Shown here piece by piece: positions 26,647 to 35,584 of a DNA stretch of 64,000 nucleotides. Location of the stretch: contig BNYG01000004.1 in NCBI GenBank assembly GCA_026000155.1, positions 1 to 64,000 of the forward strand, read 5' to 3'. The notes below the pieces were generated by a model, which saw only the letters and a program-made list of their open reading frames with translations, did no database searches and was not told the DNA's origin. The stretch comes from Bacteroidia bacterium. Its GTDB lineage: Bacteria > Bacteroidota > Bacteroidia > Bacteroidales > Azobacteroidaceae. Position numbers and translations under genes: made by a program. Numbering within the stretch: the stretch's first letter is position 1; each line of letters starts with the position of its first letter.

Positions 26647-28128
26647 CTAAAAATTATTGTGTGCGCTGTAATTCGGCGCTTCCTGCGTAATAGCCACATC
26701 GTGCGGATGACTTTCATTCATTCCGGCATTCGTAATCCGTGTAAATTTGGCATCGTGCAACTGGTCGATATTAGCGGCGCCGCAATAACCCATTCCGGCT
26801 CTTAATCCGCCGACCATTTGATAAATGACTTCGTATAACGAACCTTTATACGGTACGCGGGCGGCAATTCCTTCGGGAACCAATTTTTTGATATCGTCTT
26901 CCACATCCTGGAAATAACGGTCTTTGGAACCTTTTTGCATGGCTTCCAGCGAACCCATTCCGCGGTAGGACTTGAATTTCCGTCCGTTATATAAGATGGT
27001 TTCACCCGGCGATTCTTCTACTCCTGCCAACAGGGATCCCATCATCACCGACCATCCTCCTGCTGCCAGGGCTTTTACGATATCCCCCGAATAGCGCAAT
27101 CCTCCGTCTGCAATAACCGGAATGCCTGTTCCTTGCAGCGCATTGGATACTTCATAGATCGCCGATAATTGCGGAACGCCCACACCGGCAATGATACGGG
27201 TCGTACAAATGGAACCCGGACCGATACCTACTTTGATTCCGTCGGCTCCGGCTTCCGCCAATACGTTGGCTGCTTCTCCCGTGCCGATATTCCCAATCAC
27301 AATGTCCACATCCGGGAATTTCGCTTTGGCTCCTTTTAAAACAGTAATTACGCCTTGTGAATGTCCATGGGCAGTATCGATGACAATGGCATCTACTCCG
27401 GCATCCACCAAAGCGGAAATCCGGTCGTAAGTATCGTAGGTAACTCCCACGCCGGCAGCGACTCGCAATCTTCCTTGTTCGTCCTTGCAGGCAAAAGGTT
27501 TATCTTTCGCTTTGGTAATATCTTTATAGGTAAGCAATCCAATCAATTTATTATGGGCGTCCACTACAGGCAATTTTTCAATTTTATGCTGTTGCAGAAT
27601 ATCCGCAGCGGTTTCCAGATTAGTGGATTGATCGGTCGTTATCAAATTTTCGGAAGTCATCACATCATCAATCAGGCGGGTGGCATCCTTTTGGAAACGC
27701 AAGTCGCGGTTGGTCACAATGCCCACCAAATGATGCTCATCGTCCACCACCGGAATACCGCCGATCTTGTATTCAGACATCAAGGCCAATGCATCCCCAA
27801 CCGTTTTGCCTCTTTTAATGCTGACCGGATTGGAGATCATGCCGTTTTCCGCTCTTTTTACCGAGCGCACTTGCTTGGCTTGCTCTTCAATACTCATGTT
27901 TTTGTGGATGACCCCGATTCCCCCTTCGCGGGCGATCGCAATGGCTAACTTCGCTTCGGTCACCGTATCCATGGCCGCCGAAACCATTGGAATATTCAAA
28001 GAGATGTTTCTGGAAAACTTGGTCGTAAGATCGACTTCGCGGGGTAAAACATTGGAATAAGCGGGGATCAACAATACATCATCAAATGTTAATCCGTCCA
28101 TAACTACTTTATCTGCAATAAATGACAT
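26647..28128 (-). CDS. guaB: Inosine-5'-monophosphate dehydrogenase
   Basis: The 493-residue protein matches IMPDH over its whole length. It has [16 protein letters not shown] at the N-terminus, two CBS domains (about 95-215), and the catalytic loop [17 protein letters not shown] with Cys308. The IMP-binding [27 protein letters not shown] and [10 protein letters not shown] segments follow. It oxidises IMP to XMP with NAD in GMP synthesis. A -7 box (TACATTTG, minus strand) lies 29 bp upstream of the ATG. The folding-factor genes follow after 46 bp and may be co-transcribed. Confidence 0.97.
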   Translation of the reverse strand: MSFIADKVVMDGLTFDDVLLIPAYSNVLPREVDLTTKFSRNISLNIPMVSAAMDTVTEAKLAIAIAREGGIGVIHKNMSIEEQAKQVRSVKRAENGMISNPVSIKRGKTVGDALALMSEYKIGGIPVVDDEHHLVGIVTNRDLRFQKDATRLIDDVMTSENLITTDQSTNLETAADILQQHKIEKLPVVDAHNKLIGLLTYKDITKAKDKPFACKDEQGRLRVAAGVGVTYDTYDRISALVDAGVDAIVIDTAHGHSQGVITVLKGAKAKFPDVDIVIGNIGTGEAANVLAEAGADGIKVGIGPGSICTTRIIAGVGVPQLSAIYEVSNALQGTGIPVIADGGLRYSGDIVKALAAGGWSVMMGSLLAGVEESPGETILYNGRKFKSYRGMGSLEAMQKGSKDRYFQDVEDDIKKLVPEGIAARVPYKGSLYEVIYQMVGGLRAGMGYCGAANIDQLHDAKFTRITNAGMNESHPHDVAITQEAPNYSAHNNF

Positions 28129-28156
28129 AAAGAAATGCTTTAGATTTTATTGCGTG

Positions 28157-28164
28157 CAAATGTA
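28157..28164 (-). promoter_or_regulatory. Bacteroidota -7 promoter box for guaB
   Basis: The minus strand reads TACATTTG followed by C, 28 bp before the guaB ATG, a standard match and spacing. Confidence 0.6.
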
Positions 28165-28223
28165 AGCATTTTTTCTTACATAAAAACCATATTTCCGTTC
28201 CCTTTTTTTACTTTTAACTTTGA

Positions 28224-28616
28224 TTAAGGTTCATCGGTTCCAAGTATGTCGGGATTGGCTCCTTCAGTCGGAGCATCACTGAGTTCTATACCTGTGTTGG
28301 AAGTGATAAGTACCGTTTTCCATTTCTTTCCTGTCCAGATATAAATGCCGGCATCCAAATGGACAGGAGTAGCTTTTCCGTCATTATATACCAGCAAGCC
28401 CGCAGCCGATTCCTTATCTGCATTGCTAAGTTCTTGCAGGAAAGTATCGGCATTCGTAAGCGATACTTTCGGCAACAGAAGCCCTTTGTCCGTAGATTGC
28501 AAATCCAAAACGGCCGCAGGATGAGGTTCACTTTGACTTCCTATCGTTACTTGGGCATGAACACTTGCCGAACCCACTATCAAAAGCGTTACTATCAAAT
28601 AAAATATCTTTTTCAT
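28224..28616 (-). CDS. Small secreted protein of unknown function
   Basis: The 130-residue protein has a clear Sec signal peptide (MKKIFYLIVTLLIVGSASVHAQ). It then has the pattern AAVLDLQSTDKGLLLPKVSLTN...GLLVYND...GIYIWTGKKWKTV, which is common in Bacteroidota exported proteins and in tail-fibre-like structural proteins, where it forms a small beta module. No catalytic motif or sorting domain is visible. The ATG at 28616 is chosen because the upstream in-frame extension to 28652 is Asn/Lys-rich and would precede the signal. It follows the M6 protease gene by 61 bp in the same direction and may be co-transcribed. Confidence 0.65.
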   Translation of the reverse strand: MKKIFYLIVTLLIVGSASVHAQVTIGSQSEPHPAAVLDLQSTDKGLLLPKVSLTNADTFLQELSNADKESAAGLLVYNDGKATPVHLDAGIYIWTGKKWKTVLITSNTGIELSDAPTEGANPDILGTDEP

Positions 28617-28677
28617 TTTTATAATTTTTTTTAGATTTATATTCATATTCATTTATTCATTCGCTATCTATTCTTCC

Positions 28678-31248
28678 TTATCTCAATTCAGACGCATTGC
28701 CCGTAGCCGTAATGTTCGCGATGTTGAATGTTAATTTATCGTCCCCGATATAGTTATCCGCTTTTTCAACAAAGAACGATTGCATGGGAGCGATATAACT
28801 GTTTTGATCACATACAACAAATCCGGTTCCCGTCCAAATCCGGTAAACCGGTTTTATCTTGGTTGAATTATCCGTATAAAGCTTATCAAAATCGATGGTA
28901 GTCATATAGGGATTACCGACCAATGCAAAATATTTGCCGTTATCTTCTCCAAATACCAAAGGTATCTTCACACTGCCTTCTTCAATAGTGGCTAAGCGAT
29001 AAGCATCCGCTCCGCGTGTTACCGAAACCGGTTTATTGTATAACGGCAAGTTATCGTTTTCGGTAGCGAAAGGATAGAAATAACTTTTTCCTCCCTCGTA
29101 CTTATGCACCCGGTGGGCTTTGCTGATGACCGGATCCTCAAAATAAGGAAAATCAATGATCCCGCTTACCCGGCCTATACCATATTGCCGTGTCCCGCCG
29201 CCAATCAAGGCGTCACTTCCTTCGCCGGCATCTTTATTTCCTTTCGTCAATCCGTCATTACTATTCACCCACAAAGCAAAGCCTTCGCCGATAGCCAAGG
29301 GTTCGTTATTATTCCGGAAAGGTTCCCATCCGGCATTTTCACCAGGAGTAACTGTAAATTTCCGTAAAAAAGTATAAGGGTAACCGCCGAAATTAAAATC
29401 ACCGGTATATACTTTACTGATAGGCATGGATAACAAATGCCATTGGTTGCGGGCAAGACCGTTAGTACTCAATTGAACATGAGCTTTAGTATAAGTCAAC
29501 AAATCTTGGCGACCAAGTTCGGATCCGGCTTCAAAATAGATTTCTTTACAAACATTATTGATTTTGCTTTCGGTGAGTATAGGAAAATGCGGAACATTTC
29601 CTGGAATTGTTACTACCGTTTCTGCAGTTGGAATCTGTCCTGTTGACCAGTTGGCAGTGCTACTCCAAAGGGTATTACGACCTAACCAAGTGGATGCGAT
29701 AAACGTAAAAGAAATTTTACTGTCAGATTCCGAAATATTTGTAACCGGTTTGCCGATACCTTGTAGATTTTCCCAGCTAAAAGCTTGTGGTGCTGTATTA
29801 TCTGTGAAAGCAGTATTATTGGACGTTCCCGGAAAAGGAGCGCCGGACGCATCAACTACTCCATAGGAAGCCGGATTGGAATCCGGAATGGGAGTTGAAC
29901 TTGAGGCAGCCACGACATACAGTTTTTGTGGATGAGTTGCATTCGGCCGGTACGTTGATCCTAAAGCATCTTTATGTACATGATAGATCACCAATCCATG
30001 ACCGGGTAGTCCAACGTCAAATCCAACTTTCTGCCGGTTTTCCAGCACATACATCTCTCCGTTAGCATTGGCTTTGATGGTATAAGCCGCCGGATTTTTC
30101 GCAGCATTAAGCATATTGGTTACTTGCGTATAGGAAGTTAATTCCACCGGCGTTACCCAACCGTATTGGATTTTTTGAAACATGTTGATATGTGCAGGAG
30201 TAGCTCCGTTCCCATTCCAATTTCCGCCAGCCATCAAATCCCATACACCGGTTCCGGGATATCGTCCGCCGGATCCTTCATAATCGGCATCATAATAATC
30301 GGGAGAACCGAAAACATGACCCAATTCATGACAGATTACCCCAATCGCTGTCATTGTTTTGCCGCTATTCCCTCTCAATTCGGGAGAACAGGAATAGACG
30401 GATATTTTTACACCATCTAACGTAATAGGCGAAGCGAGTTGCCATTTATGCGCCCAAATTTGTTGCCCGTTATCAATCGCTTCATCTCCGTAACCCGCAT
30501 AAATAATATGGAATGTTTCCAATTCATGATTCGCATTGGCAAAATCGCTATAATTCACATCAGCATCCGCTGCCATGGCGGCAAGTCTTGCAAATTCCTG
30601 TTCACGACTTGCATAATAAGATGCAGAATTGGGCAGTGTATAAGCGCCTACCACCGTAACTGTCAGCGTCATTTGCCCATACGAATTTTCCAAATAAAAA
30701 TCCTGTACGCTACCTTGGGCGCCATTTGCACTGTACCCTTTTTGATTCATCAAGTTTGTAAATTCGTTAACTGATTTTGAAAAAGGCTTCCCGTCAAACC
30801 CGACTAATATACAGAGCGCCTTTTTATCACCCACAACCGGTTCCGGCGCCCGGTTCGGTGCAGCCCGCTGTGGCCCGGAATTACCGATTTCCCAGATCTG
30901 TTTCAACGTTTCTACCTGTGAACGGCTGTATCGAAGGCCTTTCTTAATTTCTTTTATATTGGAAGCATCTGAGTGTTGCCCTGTAAATTTCACTTTAGAA
31001 GGCACGATATTCCCATCTGCATCTTGTTCGGCATATACAATGTTTTTCTTTGAATTATACATCAAAGTATAACCATCCAAAGACTCCATCCAATGGACCT
31101 TTTCATCTCCTTTGAGATAGACGGTAATCTTTGTTCCATCCGGTTGTATCTTTTCCACAGGCCAGGGAACAGCAGGTGCAGCAAAAACAGAATGAAACAT
31201 CACGGAGAAAAGGGATAATACGCCTACTAGTATGATTTTTATTTTCAT
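28678..31248 (-). CDS. Secreted M6-family metalloprotease lacking a C-terminal sorting domain
   Basis: The 856-residue protein has a signal peptide (KIIL...SVFA), a propeptide-like region, and the M6 (immune inhibitor A-like) zinc site ICHELGHVFGSPDYYD, with HELGH at about 307-311 and a third ligand Asp in GSPD. Strands IYAGYGDEAIDNGQQIWAHKW precede it. The C-terminal half contains a PMQSFFVEKADN segment like that of the giant protein at the left edge. That protein continues for several hundred more residues through a sandwich domain and sorting domain, while this one stops at NASELR. It is therefore probably truncated and may not be secreted by T9SS. The start ATG 31248 gives a proper signal peptide; the frame continues to 31284. 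Confidence 0.85.
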   Translation of the reverse strand: MKIKIILVGVLSLFSVMFHSVFAAPAVPWPVEKIQPDGTKITVYLKGDEKVHWMESLDGYTLMYNSKKNIVYAEQDADGNIVPSKVKFTGQHSDASNIKEIKKGLRYSRSQVETLKQIWEIGNSGPQRAAPNRAPEPVVGDKKALCILVGFDGKPFSKSVNEFTNLMNQKGYSANGAQGSVQDFYLENSYGQMTLTVTVVGAYTLPNSASYYASREQEFARLAAMAADADVNYSDFANANHELETFHIIYAGYGDEAIDNGQQIWAHKWQLASPITLDGVKISVYSCSPELRGNSGKTMTAIGVICHELGHVFGSPDYYDADYEGSGGRYPGTGVWDLMAGGNWNGNGATPAHINMFQKIQYGWVTPVELTSYTQVTNMLNAAKNPAAYTIKANANGEMYVLENRQKVGFDVGLPGHGLVIYHVHKDALGSTYRPNATHPQKLYVVAASSSTPIPDSNPASYGVVDASGAPFPGTSNNTAFTDNTAPQAFSWENLQGIGKPVTNISESDSKISFTFIASTWLGRNTLWSSTANWSTGQIPTAETVVTIPGNVPHFPILTESKINNVCKEIYFEAGSELGRQDLLTYTKAHVQLSTNGLARNQWHLLSMPISKVYTGDFNFGGYPYTFLRKFTVTPGENAGWEPFRNNNEPLAIGEGFALWVNSNDGLTKGNKDAGEGSDALIGGGTRQYGIGRVSGIIDFPYFEDPVISKAHRVHKYEGGKSYFYPFATENDNLPLYNKPVSVTRGADAYRLATIEEGSVKIPLVFGEDNGKYFALVGNPYMTTIDFDKLYTDNSTKIKPVYRIWTGTGFVVCDQNSYIAPMQSFFVEKADNYIGDDKLTFNIANITATGNASELR

Positions 31249-31348
31249 TAGTGTCAAAATTACCGTGTAAAAATTATAATGCAAAAATTATGCCGCAAAA
31301 ATTCAATACAAAGTTAACGAAAATATTTGCATTCTTCAATAAAAGTAG

Positions 31349-31356
31349 TAATTTTG
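31349..31356 (+). promoter_or_regulatory. Bacteroidota -7 promoter box for the tRNA gene
   Basis: TAATTTTG followed by CA lies 23 bp upstream of the first tRNA base. The gap from 31249 holds this box and probably the divergent promoter of the M6 protease gene. Confidence 0.6.
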
Positions 31357-31379
31357 CACTCGCTTTAAGAAAACAAGCA

Positions 31380-31453
31380 GGTCCTATAGCTCAGTTGGTC
31401 AGAGCACCTGACTCATAATCAGGGGGTCCTTGGTTCAAGCCCAAGTGGGACCA
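31380..31453 (+). tRNA. tRNA with CAT anticodon (elongator Met, or Ile2 decoded by lysidine)
   Basis: The cloverleaf is complete. The acceptor GGTCCTA pairs with TGGGACC, the D arm is AGCTCAGTTGGTCAGAGC, the anticodon stem is CCTGA/TCAGG around CTCATAA, and the T arm is CTTGG/CCAAG around TTCAAGC. The discriminator base is A and CCA is not encoded. The 5' base pair is normal, so it is not an initiator type. Elongator Met and Ile2 cannot be separated safely by eye. The 3' end is the target of the genomic island. Confidence 0.93.
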
Positions 31454-31454
31454 C
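31441..31454 (+). repeat. attL: 14-bp direct repeat in the tRNA 3' end
   Basis: CCAAGTGGGACCAC, identical to 42946-42959. It covers the 3' part of the T stem, the acceptor strand and the discriminator base. Confidence 0.85.
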
Positions 31455-31560
31455 AAAAGTAAAAGGAAAAACAAAGCAAGTCCTTGAAATTGAATAGATT
31501 TCAGGGATTTTGTGTTTTGAGGGGAGAGCAAAAAACAGCGGTTTTGAGCAAGTTTCCGGT

Positions 31561-31576
31561 GGTAAAACAGTGGGAC
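31561..31576 (+). repeat. 16-bp direct repeat, candidate integrase arm site (left)
   Basis: GGTAAAACAGTGGGAC is repeated exactly at 42870-42885 near the other end. Its GTGGGAC core also occurs in the att repeat. The 216-bp gap 31454-31669 holds this, the integrase promoter and nothing else recognised. Confidence 0.6.
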
Positions 31577-31664
31577 ATTGGATTCCACGAAAAAGCCCCA
31601 CTAATTCGATTTTAATTCGCAGATTTTCAATGTTTTGCACAACGTGATTCTGAAAGCAAAGAAG

Positions 31665-31672
31665 TAATTTTG
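31665..31672 (+). promoter_or_regulatory. Bacteroidota -7 box for the integrase
   Basis: TAATTTTG lies 21 bp before the ATG at 31694. Confidence 0.5.
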
Positions 31673-31693
31673 TTTATTGGAAATTCATTAAAA

Positions 31694-32933
31694 ATGGGTA
31701 AAATGAAAAGAAAATCTAAAAGAGTTTTGTTTTTCCTGCGCAAGGGAAAACTGTTGAAGAATGGGGAAGCTCCCATTTGTATGCGTCTTACAGTTGATGG
31801 TCGTATGTGCGACATCCTGATTAAGCGCAGTATTGCTGTTGAACAGTGGAATCAGACGAAAGAGTGCGCCAAAGGTCAGGGGCGAAATGCCGAAGAACTG
31901 AACAGGTACATCGAATCCATTCGCGTGAAACTGTATCAAGTTCATCGCGAACTGGAAGAAAAGGGGAAATTGATTACCGCAGAGCGAATTAAAAACATTT
32001 ACGAAGGAAAAGAAGAAAATCGGCAAACTTTGCTGCAACTGTTCGCCGAACATAACGCACAATGCAAAGCATTGATTGGAAAAGGCTTTGCGCCGAAAAC
32101 AGTCATGCGCTTTGAATCAACCTACCGCTATATACTTGAATTTATGCAGGGCAAGTATCATGTTTCCGACATTGCCCTGAATGAACTTGCGCCTGCGTTT
32201 GTCCATGATTTTGAAACGTTTCTGAAAACGGTAAAGAGTTGCGCCCAAAATGCAGCCAATACGCGGTTGAAAATTCTCAAAAAGTTGATGCGCATTGCAT
32301 TGGAGAACGATTTGCTAAAGAAAAGTCCATTTGTCGGCTACAAATTCAAGTACCACGAAACCAATCCCGATTTTCTGACGATGGAAGAAATTCAGAGAAT
32401 CGCCTCCAAAAAGATTACTATCCGGTGTATCGAACAAGTGCGGGACGTATTTGTATTTCAGTGCTTTACCGGACTGTCTTTCGGCGATGTGGCACAATTA
32501 TCTTTTGAACATCTTGTAATAGGGACATAACGGGGATATTTGGATTCGGAAAACCCGACAAAAAACCAAGAACATGTGCCACATACCTTTATTGCCGGTT
32601 GCCATTGAGTTGATAGAGAAATACAAAGAACACCCAGTTTGCCTGAAAACCGACAAATTGTTTCCTGTTATCAGTAATCAGAAGATGAATACCTACCTGA
32701 AAGAGATTGCCGATATTTGTGGAATTGAGAAAAATATGACAACTCACGTTGCCAGACACAGTTACGCAACAAGCGTTTGTTTGGCAAACGGGGTGAGCAT
32801 GGAAAATGTTGCCAAAATGCTCGGACATGCAAGCACGAATGTTACAAAACATTATGCCAAAGTATTGGACAGTTCTATCATGCGGGATATGGAGAATGTG
32901 AAAAATGTATTGAATAATTATCAGGCAATATGA
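31694..32933 (+). pseudogene. Tyrosine integrase interrupted by a +1 frameshift
   Basis: The first part (31694-32530) has the arm-binding and core-binding regions of Bacteroides-type integrases and reads to FQCFTGLSFGDVAQLSFEHLVIG before a TAA. The second part continues in the next frame with GDIWIRKTRQKTKN, then HVARHSYATS, GHASTNVTKHYAK and a normal C-terminus, ending at 32933. Removing one base near 32525 restores a continuous protein of about 412 residues. His, Arg, His and the nucleophile Tyr are all present in the second part. The usual first Arg after TGL is replaced by Ser, as in some Bacteroides element integrases such as IntDOT. A programmed shift or assembly error is possible, but a simple mutation is most likely. 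Confidence 0.85.
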
Positions 32934-33295
32934 AACGAGGAAAAATAAGTATCTGTGAAAGAAGAATAACCATTGCCGACGAGAATGGCGAAATTTGGAT
33001 GTCCGAACATGAGATTGCCCGACTGTTTGAGGTCTTCGTAGCCAAAGTCAGCAGTAATATCCGTTCAATTCTGAAATCGGATGTTTTGAGAGTTAATGAA
33101 GTTTGCTACTGTCATCATTACGCAAACGGTGGTAGTGTGGACTTGTACAATTTGGAAATGATAACAGCTTTGGCTTTTCGTATTCATTCCCGCAATACGG
33201 ATTTATTTAGAAAATGGCTGATGAAACGTGCCTGTTACGCTTTATCGCCGTTGATGGCTGGACTTTGCAATGAAAGGAAAATAAATCTGAATTAG
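32930..33295 (+). CDS. RhuM-like / phage-type DNA-binding small protein
   Basis: The 121-residue protein begins MKRGKISICERRITIADENGEIWMSEHEIARLF and includes SSNIRSILKSDVLR and YNLEMITALAFRIHSRNTDLFRKWLM. This matches the N-terminal part of RhuM/virulence-protein-like proteins often found next to Bacteroides integrases. Helices around SEHEIARLFEVF...NIRSIL look like a helix-turn-helix, so DNA binding is likely. Full RhuM proteins are longer (about 330 residues), so this is a short form. It overlaps the integrase stop by 4 bp (ATGA). Its precise function is unknown. Confidence 0.6.
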   Translation: MKRGKISICERRITIADENGEIWMSEHEIARLFEVFVAKVSSNIRSILKSDVLRVNEVCYCHHYANGGSVDLYNLEMITALAFRIHSRNTDLFRKWLMKRACYALSPLMAGLCNERKINLN

Positions 33296-33340
33296 GCTTT
33301 ATCATTCTTGTAAACAAAGGTATATTTCAGAATAAAACGT

Positions 33341-33407
33341 CAAGGCTGAAATAAATTTTGCCGAAAATCTTCCTTTCGTTGAAAGCGTATTTTCGGCAAA
33401 AGCCTTG
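33341..33407. terminator. Large bidirectional hairpin between converging genes
   Basis: Perfect 13-bp arms TTTTGCCGAAAAT (33356-33368) and its complement (33389-33401) enclose an inner CTTTC/GAAAG stem, and outer arms CAAGGCT (33341) and AGCCTTG (33401-33407) extend it. It lies between the RhuM-like gene and the excisionase-like genes, which converge here. Confidence 0.75.
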
Positions 33408-33460
33408 TCTCATTTATTCTTCCATTATGGAGGGTGTTTACAAGATGACAAAGCCAACAA

Positions 33461-33757
33461 TTATTCAAACGCTTTGAAATAGTTTTCATTAAGCATCTTC
33501 TCAATATCACTTTCCCGATATAGGATTTTTCCGCCTAATTGATAGTACGGAATCTTGCCTTCTGTCCGGTAATCCTGTAATGTTCGCCTACTGACTTTCA
33601 GTTTTTCAGAAACTTCCCTGTCAGTCAAATAGCGTTCGCCGTTGAGTGAGGGCTTACAGTTTAATACCAAACGTTCTACGCCGTCTAACATTCTTTCCAA
33701 TGAAAGAAAAAAGGATTTGACTTTTTCATTGTCCTTTGTGATAACCTCATTTTCCAT
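33461..33757 (-). CDS. Helix-turn-helix excisionase-like protein (MerR/HTH_17 type), second
   Basis: The 98-residue protein has the C-terminal HTH_17 motif YLTDREVSEKLKVSRRTLQDYRTEGKIPYYQLGGKILYRESDIEKML. This is typical of excisionase/DNA-binding proteins in Bacteroides integrative elements. The N-terminal 45 residues are a charged coiled-coil-like helix. It overlaps the related upstream gene by 11 bp and both are transcribed toward the hairpin terminator. It probably controls excision or transfer genes. Confidence 0.8.
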   Translation of the reverse strand: MENEVITKDNEKVKSFFLSLERMLDGVERLVLNCKPSLNGERYLTDREVSEKLKVSRRTLQDYRTEGKIPYYQLGGKILYRESDIEKMLNENYFKAFE

Positions 33758-34034
33758 ATTGCCTGTTTTTAATTAGTTGCATAACTTTTTGCACGTCATC
33801 GGGCTTATAGTACATTTTGTGATTGATTTGAGAATAGGGCAAAGTGCCGTTATCCCGATAAGTCTGTAATGTTCGTTTCGATATATTCAATATTTGGCAA
33901 ACATCCTGATTATCCAGCCATTTTTGTAATTCTCTGTCTTTATGACCACAAAGTGAGTCAATCCGTTTTACAAACTGTTCAAACCGCGAAACCATCGCCT
34001 CGAATGTACGAGCTTCAATATTTATGATTTCCAT
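33747..34034 (-). CDS. Helix-turn-helix excisionase-like protein (HTH_17 type), first
   Basis: The 95-residue protein, a diverged paralogue of the one downstream, has WLDNQDVCQILNISKRTLQTYRDNGTLPYSQINHKMYYKPDDVQKVM as the HTH_17 domain after a helical N-terminus. ATG 34034 is chosen with a -7 box 18 bp upstream; the frame extends to 34055. Paired HTH_17 proteins of this kind commonly sit beside integrase genes of Bacteroides mobilizable elements, where they act as excisionase or transcription factors. Confidence 0.8.
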   Translation of the reverse strand: MEIINIEARTFEAMVSRFEQFVKRIDSLCGHKDRELQKWLDNQDVCQILNISKRTLQTYRDNGTLPYSQINHKMYYKPDDVQKVMQLIKNRQYGK

Positions 34035-34052
34035 ATTTTTAAAATTTTGCCT

Positions 34053-34060
34053 CAAATATA
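34053..34060 (-). promoter_or_regulatory. Bacteroidota -7 box for the excisionase pair
   Basis: The minus strand reads TATATTTG, 18 bp before the ATG at 34034. The rest of the gap to 34315 is AT-rich and shows no gene. Confidence 0.5.
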
Positions 34061-34315
34061 AGATAACATCTTCGGTTAATTATCAAACTTCCGGCAAGTG
34101 GCAGGGGTTTGCCGGGGTTGTCCGGGATAAGGTAGGACAAATGAATATTTTGCCTGTGAAAAGAGAAAACATAAATAGAAAGCAAAATGCAGCATATCAC
34201 AGCAATAAAATCGCAAGTATTTAGTATATAAACAATTATCATTTTATTTGCAGGATAAAGTGAAGTATATATACTCACTGAACAGATTTTATTCACTTAT
34301 TAAAATAGATGTGTT

Positions 34316-34720
34316 ATGACAACAAAAAGCAGAGCAGTTTCTGACATTGATGAGCAGGCATTATTAAATTCAATTGCAGAGAAAAATTTTGGAATAGATT
34401 TCATGGAACAAACTGCATCGGTTGAACAGACTGCAATAACTGTTCCCGATGAACCCACTATACAAGCAGACAATTCCAAGCGAACAGGTAACAAGCAAAG
34501 AAAATTGGCATTGGACGAGTTCGGGCAGCAATTCATGCAAACACCCAAAATTGAAAATCACAAGCCGGTTTTTATCAGTGAAACAATCCGCGATGACTTG
34601 GACAGGATTGTCCGGCTGTTTGGGGAACGAGGCATGAGTGTTTCGGGACTGATGGAAAACCTTGCCCGAAACTTTCTTGAAACTTACCGGGACTATGTGG
34701 AACAGTGGCGTAAATTGTAA
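34316..34720 (+). CDS. DUF3408-type conjugative/mobilizable element protein
   Basis: The 134-residue protein has a variable acidic N-terminal half and a conserved C-terminal segment (PVFISETIRDDLDRIVRLFGERGMSVSGLMENLARNFLETYRDYVEQWRKL). This segment resembles the DUF3408 domain of Bacteroides conjugative transposons, a ribbon-helix-helix-like region. Such proteins lie upstream of mobilization or tra genes and are thought to bind DNA or support transfer. It stands alone here, followed by a 198-bp gap with oriT-like hairpins. Confidence 0.72.
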   Translation: MTTKSRAVSDIDEQALLNSIAEKNFGIDFMEQTASVEQTAITVPDEPTIQADNSKRTGNKQRKLALDEFGQQFMQTPKIENHKPVFISETIRDDLDRIVRLFGERGMSVSGLMENLARNFLETYRDYVEQWRKL

Positions 34721-34790
34721 ACTGCGTATAATCAGTATAATGTGTTTACTGTGTACAGTCAATTTTTCAACATTGGCATCGGAGATGCTT

Positions 34791-34861
34791 GTGTGCATTG
34801 GCACACGGCAAGTTGTGTCTTGGGCGCCCCGAAACTCATCGGGACACCCAAAACCACTTGC
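34791..34861 (+). other. Tandem hairpins, candidate transfer origin (oriT)
   Basis: Two structures occur in the gap before the mobilization gene. The first is a perfect GTGTGC-ATTG-GCACAC hairpin (34791-34806). The second is a long interrupted hairpin with arms TTGGGCGCCCCGA (34820-34832) and TCGGGACACCCAA (34839-34851; 11 of 13 paired), flanked by GCAAGTTG (34808) and CCACTTGC (34854). Stem-loops directly upstream of mob genes are usual for oriT, but no nick site can be assigned. Confidence 0.45.
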
Positions 34862-34918
34862 TAAAATCACTCCGAAGTCGTTATTTTTTATAAAACCAAT
34901 CATTAAAAGCAGATAATT

Positions 34919-35347
34919 ATGGCAACAGAAAAACAATTCAACAAAGGTGGGCGACCGCCGAAAACAGACCCATGCCGACACCGGTACTCAATCAAGCTAA
35001 ACGATGCCGATAACGCACAATTTTTATCCATGCTCGAAGAAACGGGATTGAAATACAACGCAGCAAAGTTCATTAAGACTTGCCTGTTCAAGCGAGAACT
35101 CAAGTATGTGAAATTCGACAAAGCTGCAATGGATTACTATATGCGCCTGACTACTTTCCATTCGCAATTTCGAGCAATCGGAGTGAACTACAATCAAGTA
35201 GTTAAGCATTTAAAAATGACTTTTACAGAGAAAATGGCGCTTGCAATGCTGTATAAGCTGGAAAAGGCAACGATAGAATTGGTTACGATTAACCAGAGAA
35301 TTATAGACTTGACCAGAGAGTTTGAGGAGAAGTATTTGAACATATGA
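34919..35347 (+). CDS. Mobilization accessory protein, MobC/MobA-like
   Basis: The 142-residue protein starts with a basic GGRPPKTDPCRHRYSIKLNDADNAQFLSMLEETG ribbon-helix-helix-like segment, then KFIKTCLFKR and helical sequence containing FRAIGVNYNQVVKHL. This is the pattern of relaxosome accessory proteins of Bacteroides mobilizable elements. These bind oriT and recruit the relaxase, which is normally encoded immediately downstream. Here no relaxase follows; the next gene is an unrelated ABC transporter component 237 bp away. The mobilization module therefore seems cut short. Confidence 0.75.
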   Translation: MATEKQFNKGGRPPKTDPCRHRYSIKLNDADNAQFLSMLEETGLKYNAAKFIKTCLFKRELKYVKFDKAAMDYYMRLTTFHSQFRAIGVNYNQVVKHLKMTFTEKMALAMLYKLEKATIELVTINQRIIDLTREFEEKYLNI

Positions 35348-35546
35348 ATATATAGTTCCTGAAGACTAATAAATTCCAATGCCTATTATAACTTTGAGGG
35401 CATAAGGTTTTGTGGATTCGAAAATCTATTATGATAAAATTTTGGAATACGAATTTGAAATACAAAAAATAAAGCAAAAGCAGTTTGGAAAATAAGAAAC
35501 CAGACAATAATTTTATGTGTATTTCGTTTATAATTGCATAATGTTG

Positions 35547-35554
35547 TATCTTTG
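35547..35554 (+). promoter_or_regulatory. Bacteroidota -7 box for the TrpXYZ-like transporter operon
   Basis: TATCTTTG followed by CAG lies 30 bp before the ATG at 35585. A five-codon frame (MYYVE, 35578-35595) overlaps that start; it may be chance. The gap 35348-35584 holds no other gene. Confidence 0.6.
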
Positions 35555-35584
35555 CAGTCTAAACAAATCAATTTGTTATGTATT

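Noticed and set aside
31391..31640. Two overlapping minus-strand frames of 65-73 codons across the tRNA
   Set aside because: They are translations of the antisense of the tRNA (the familiar GLEPRT/NQGPPDYES type of spurious peptide).
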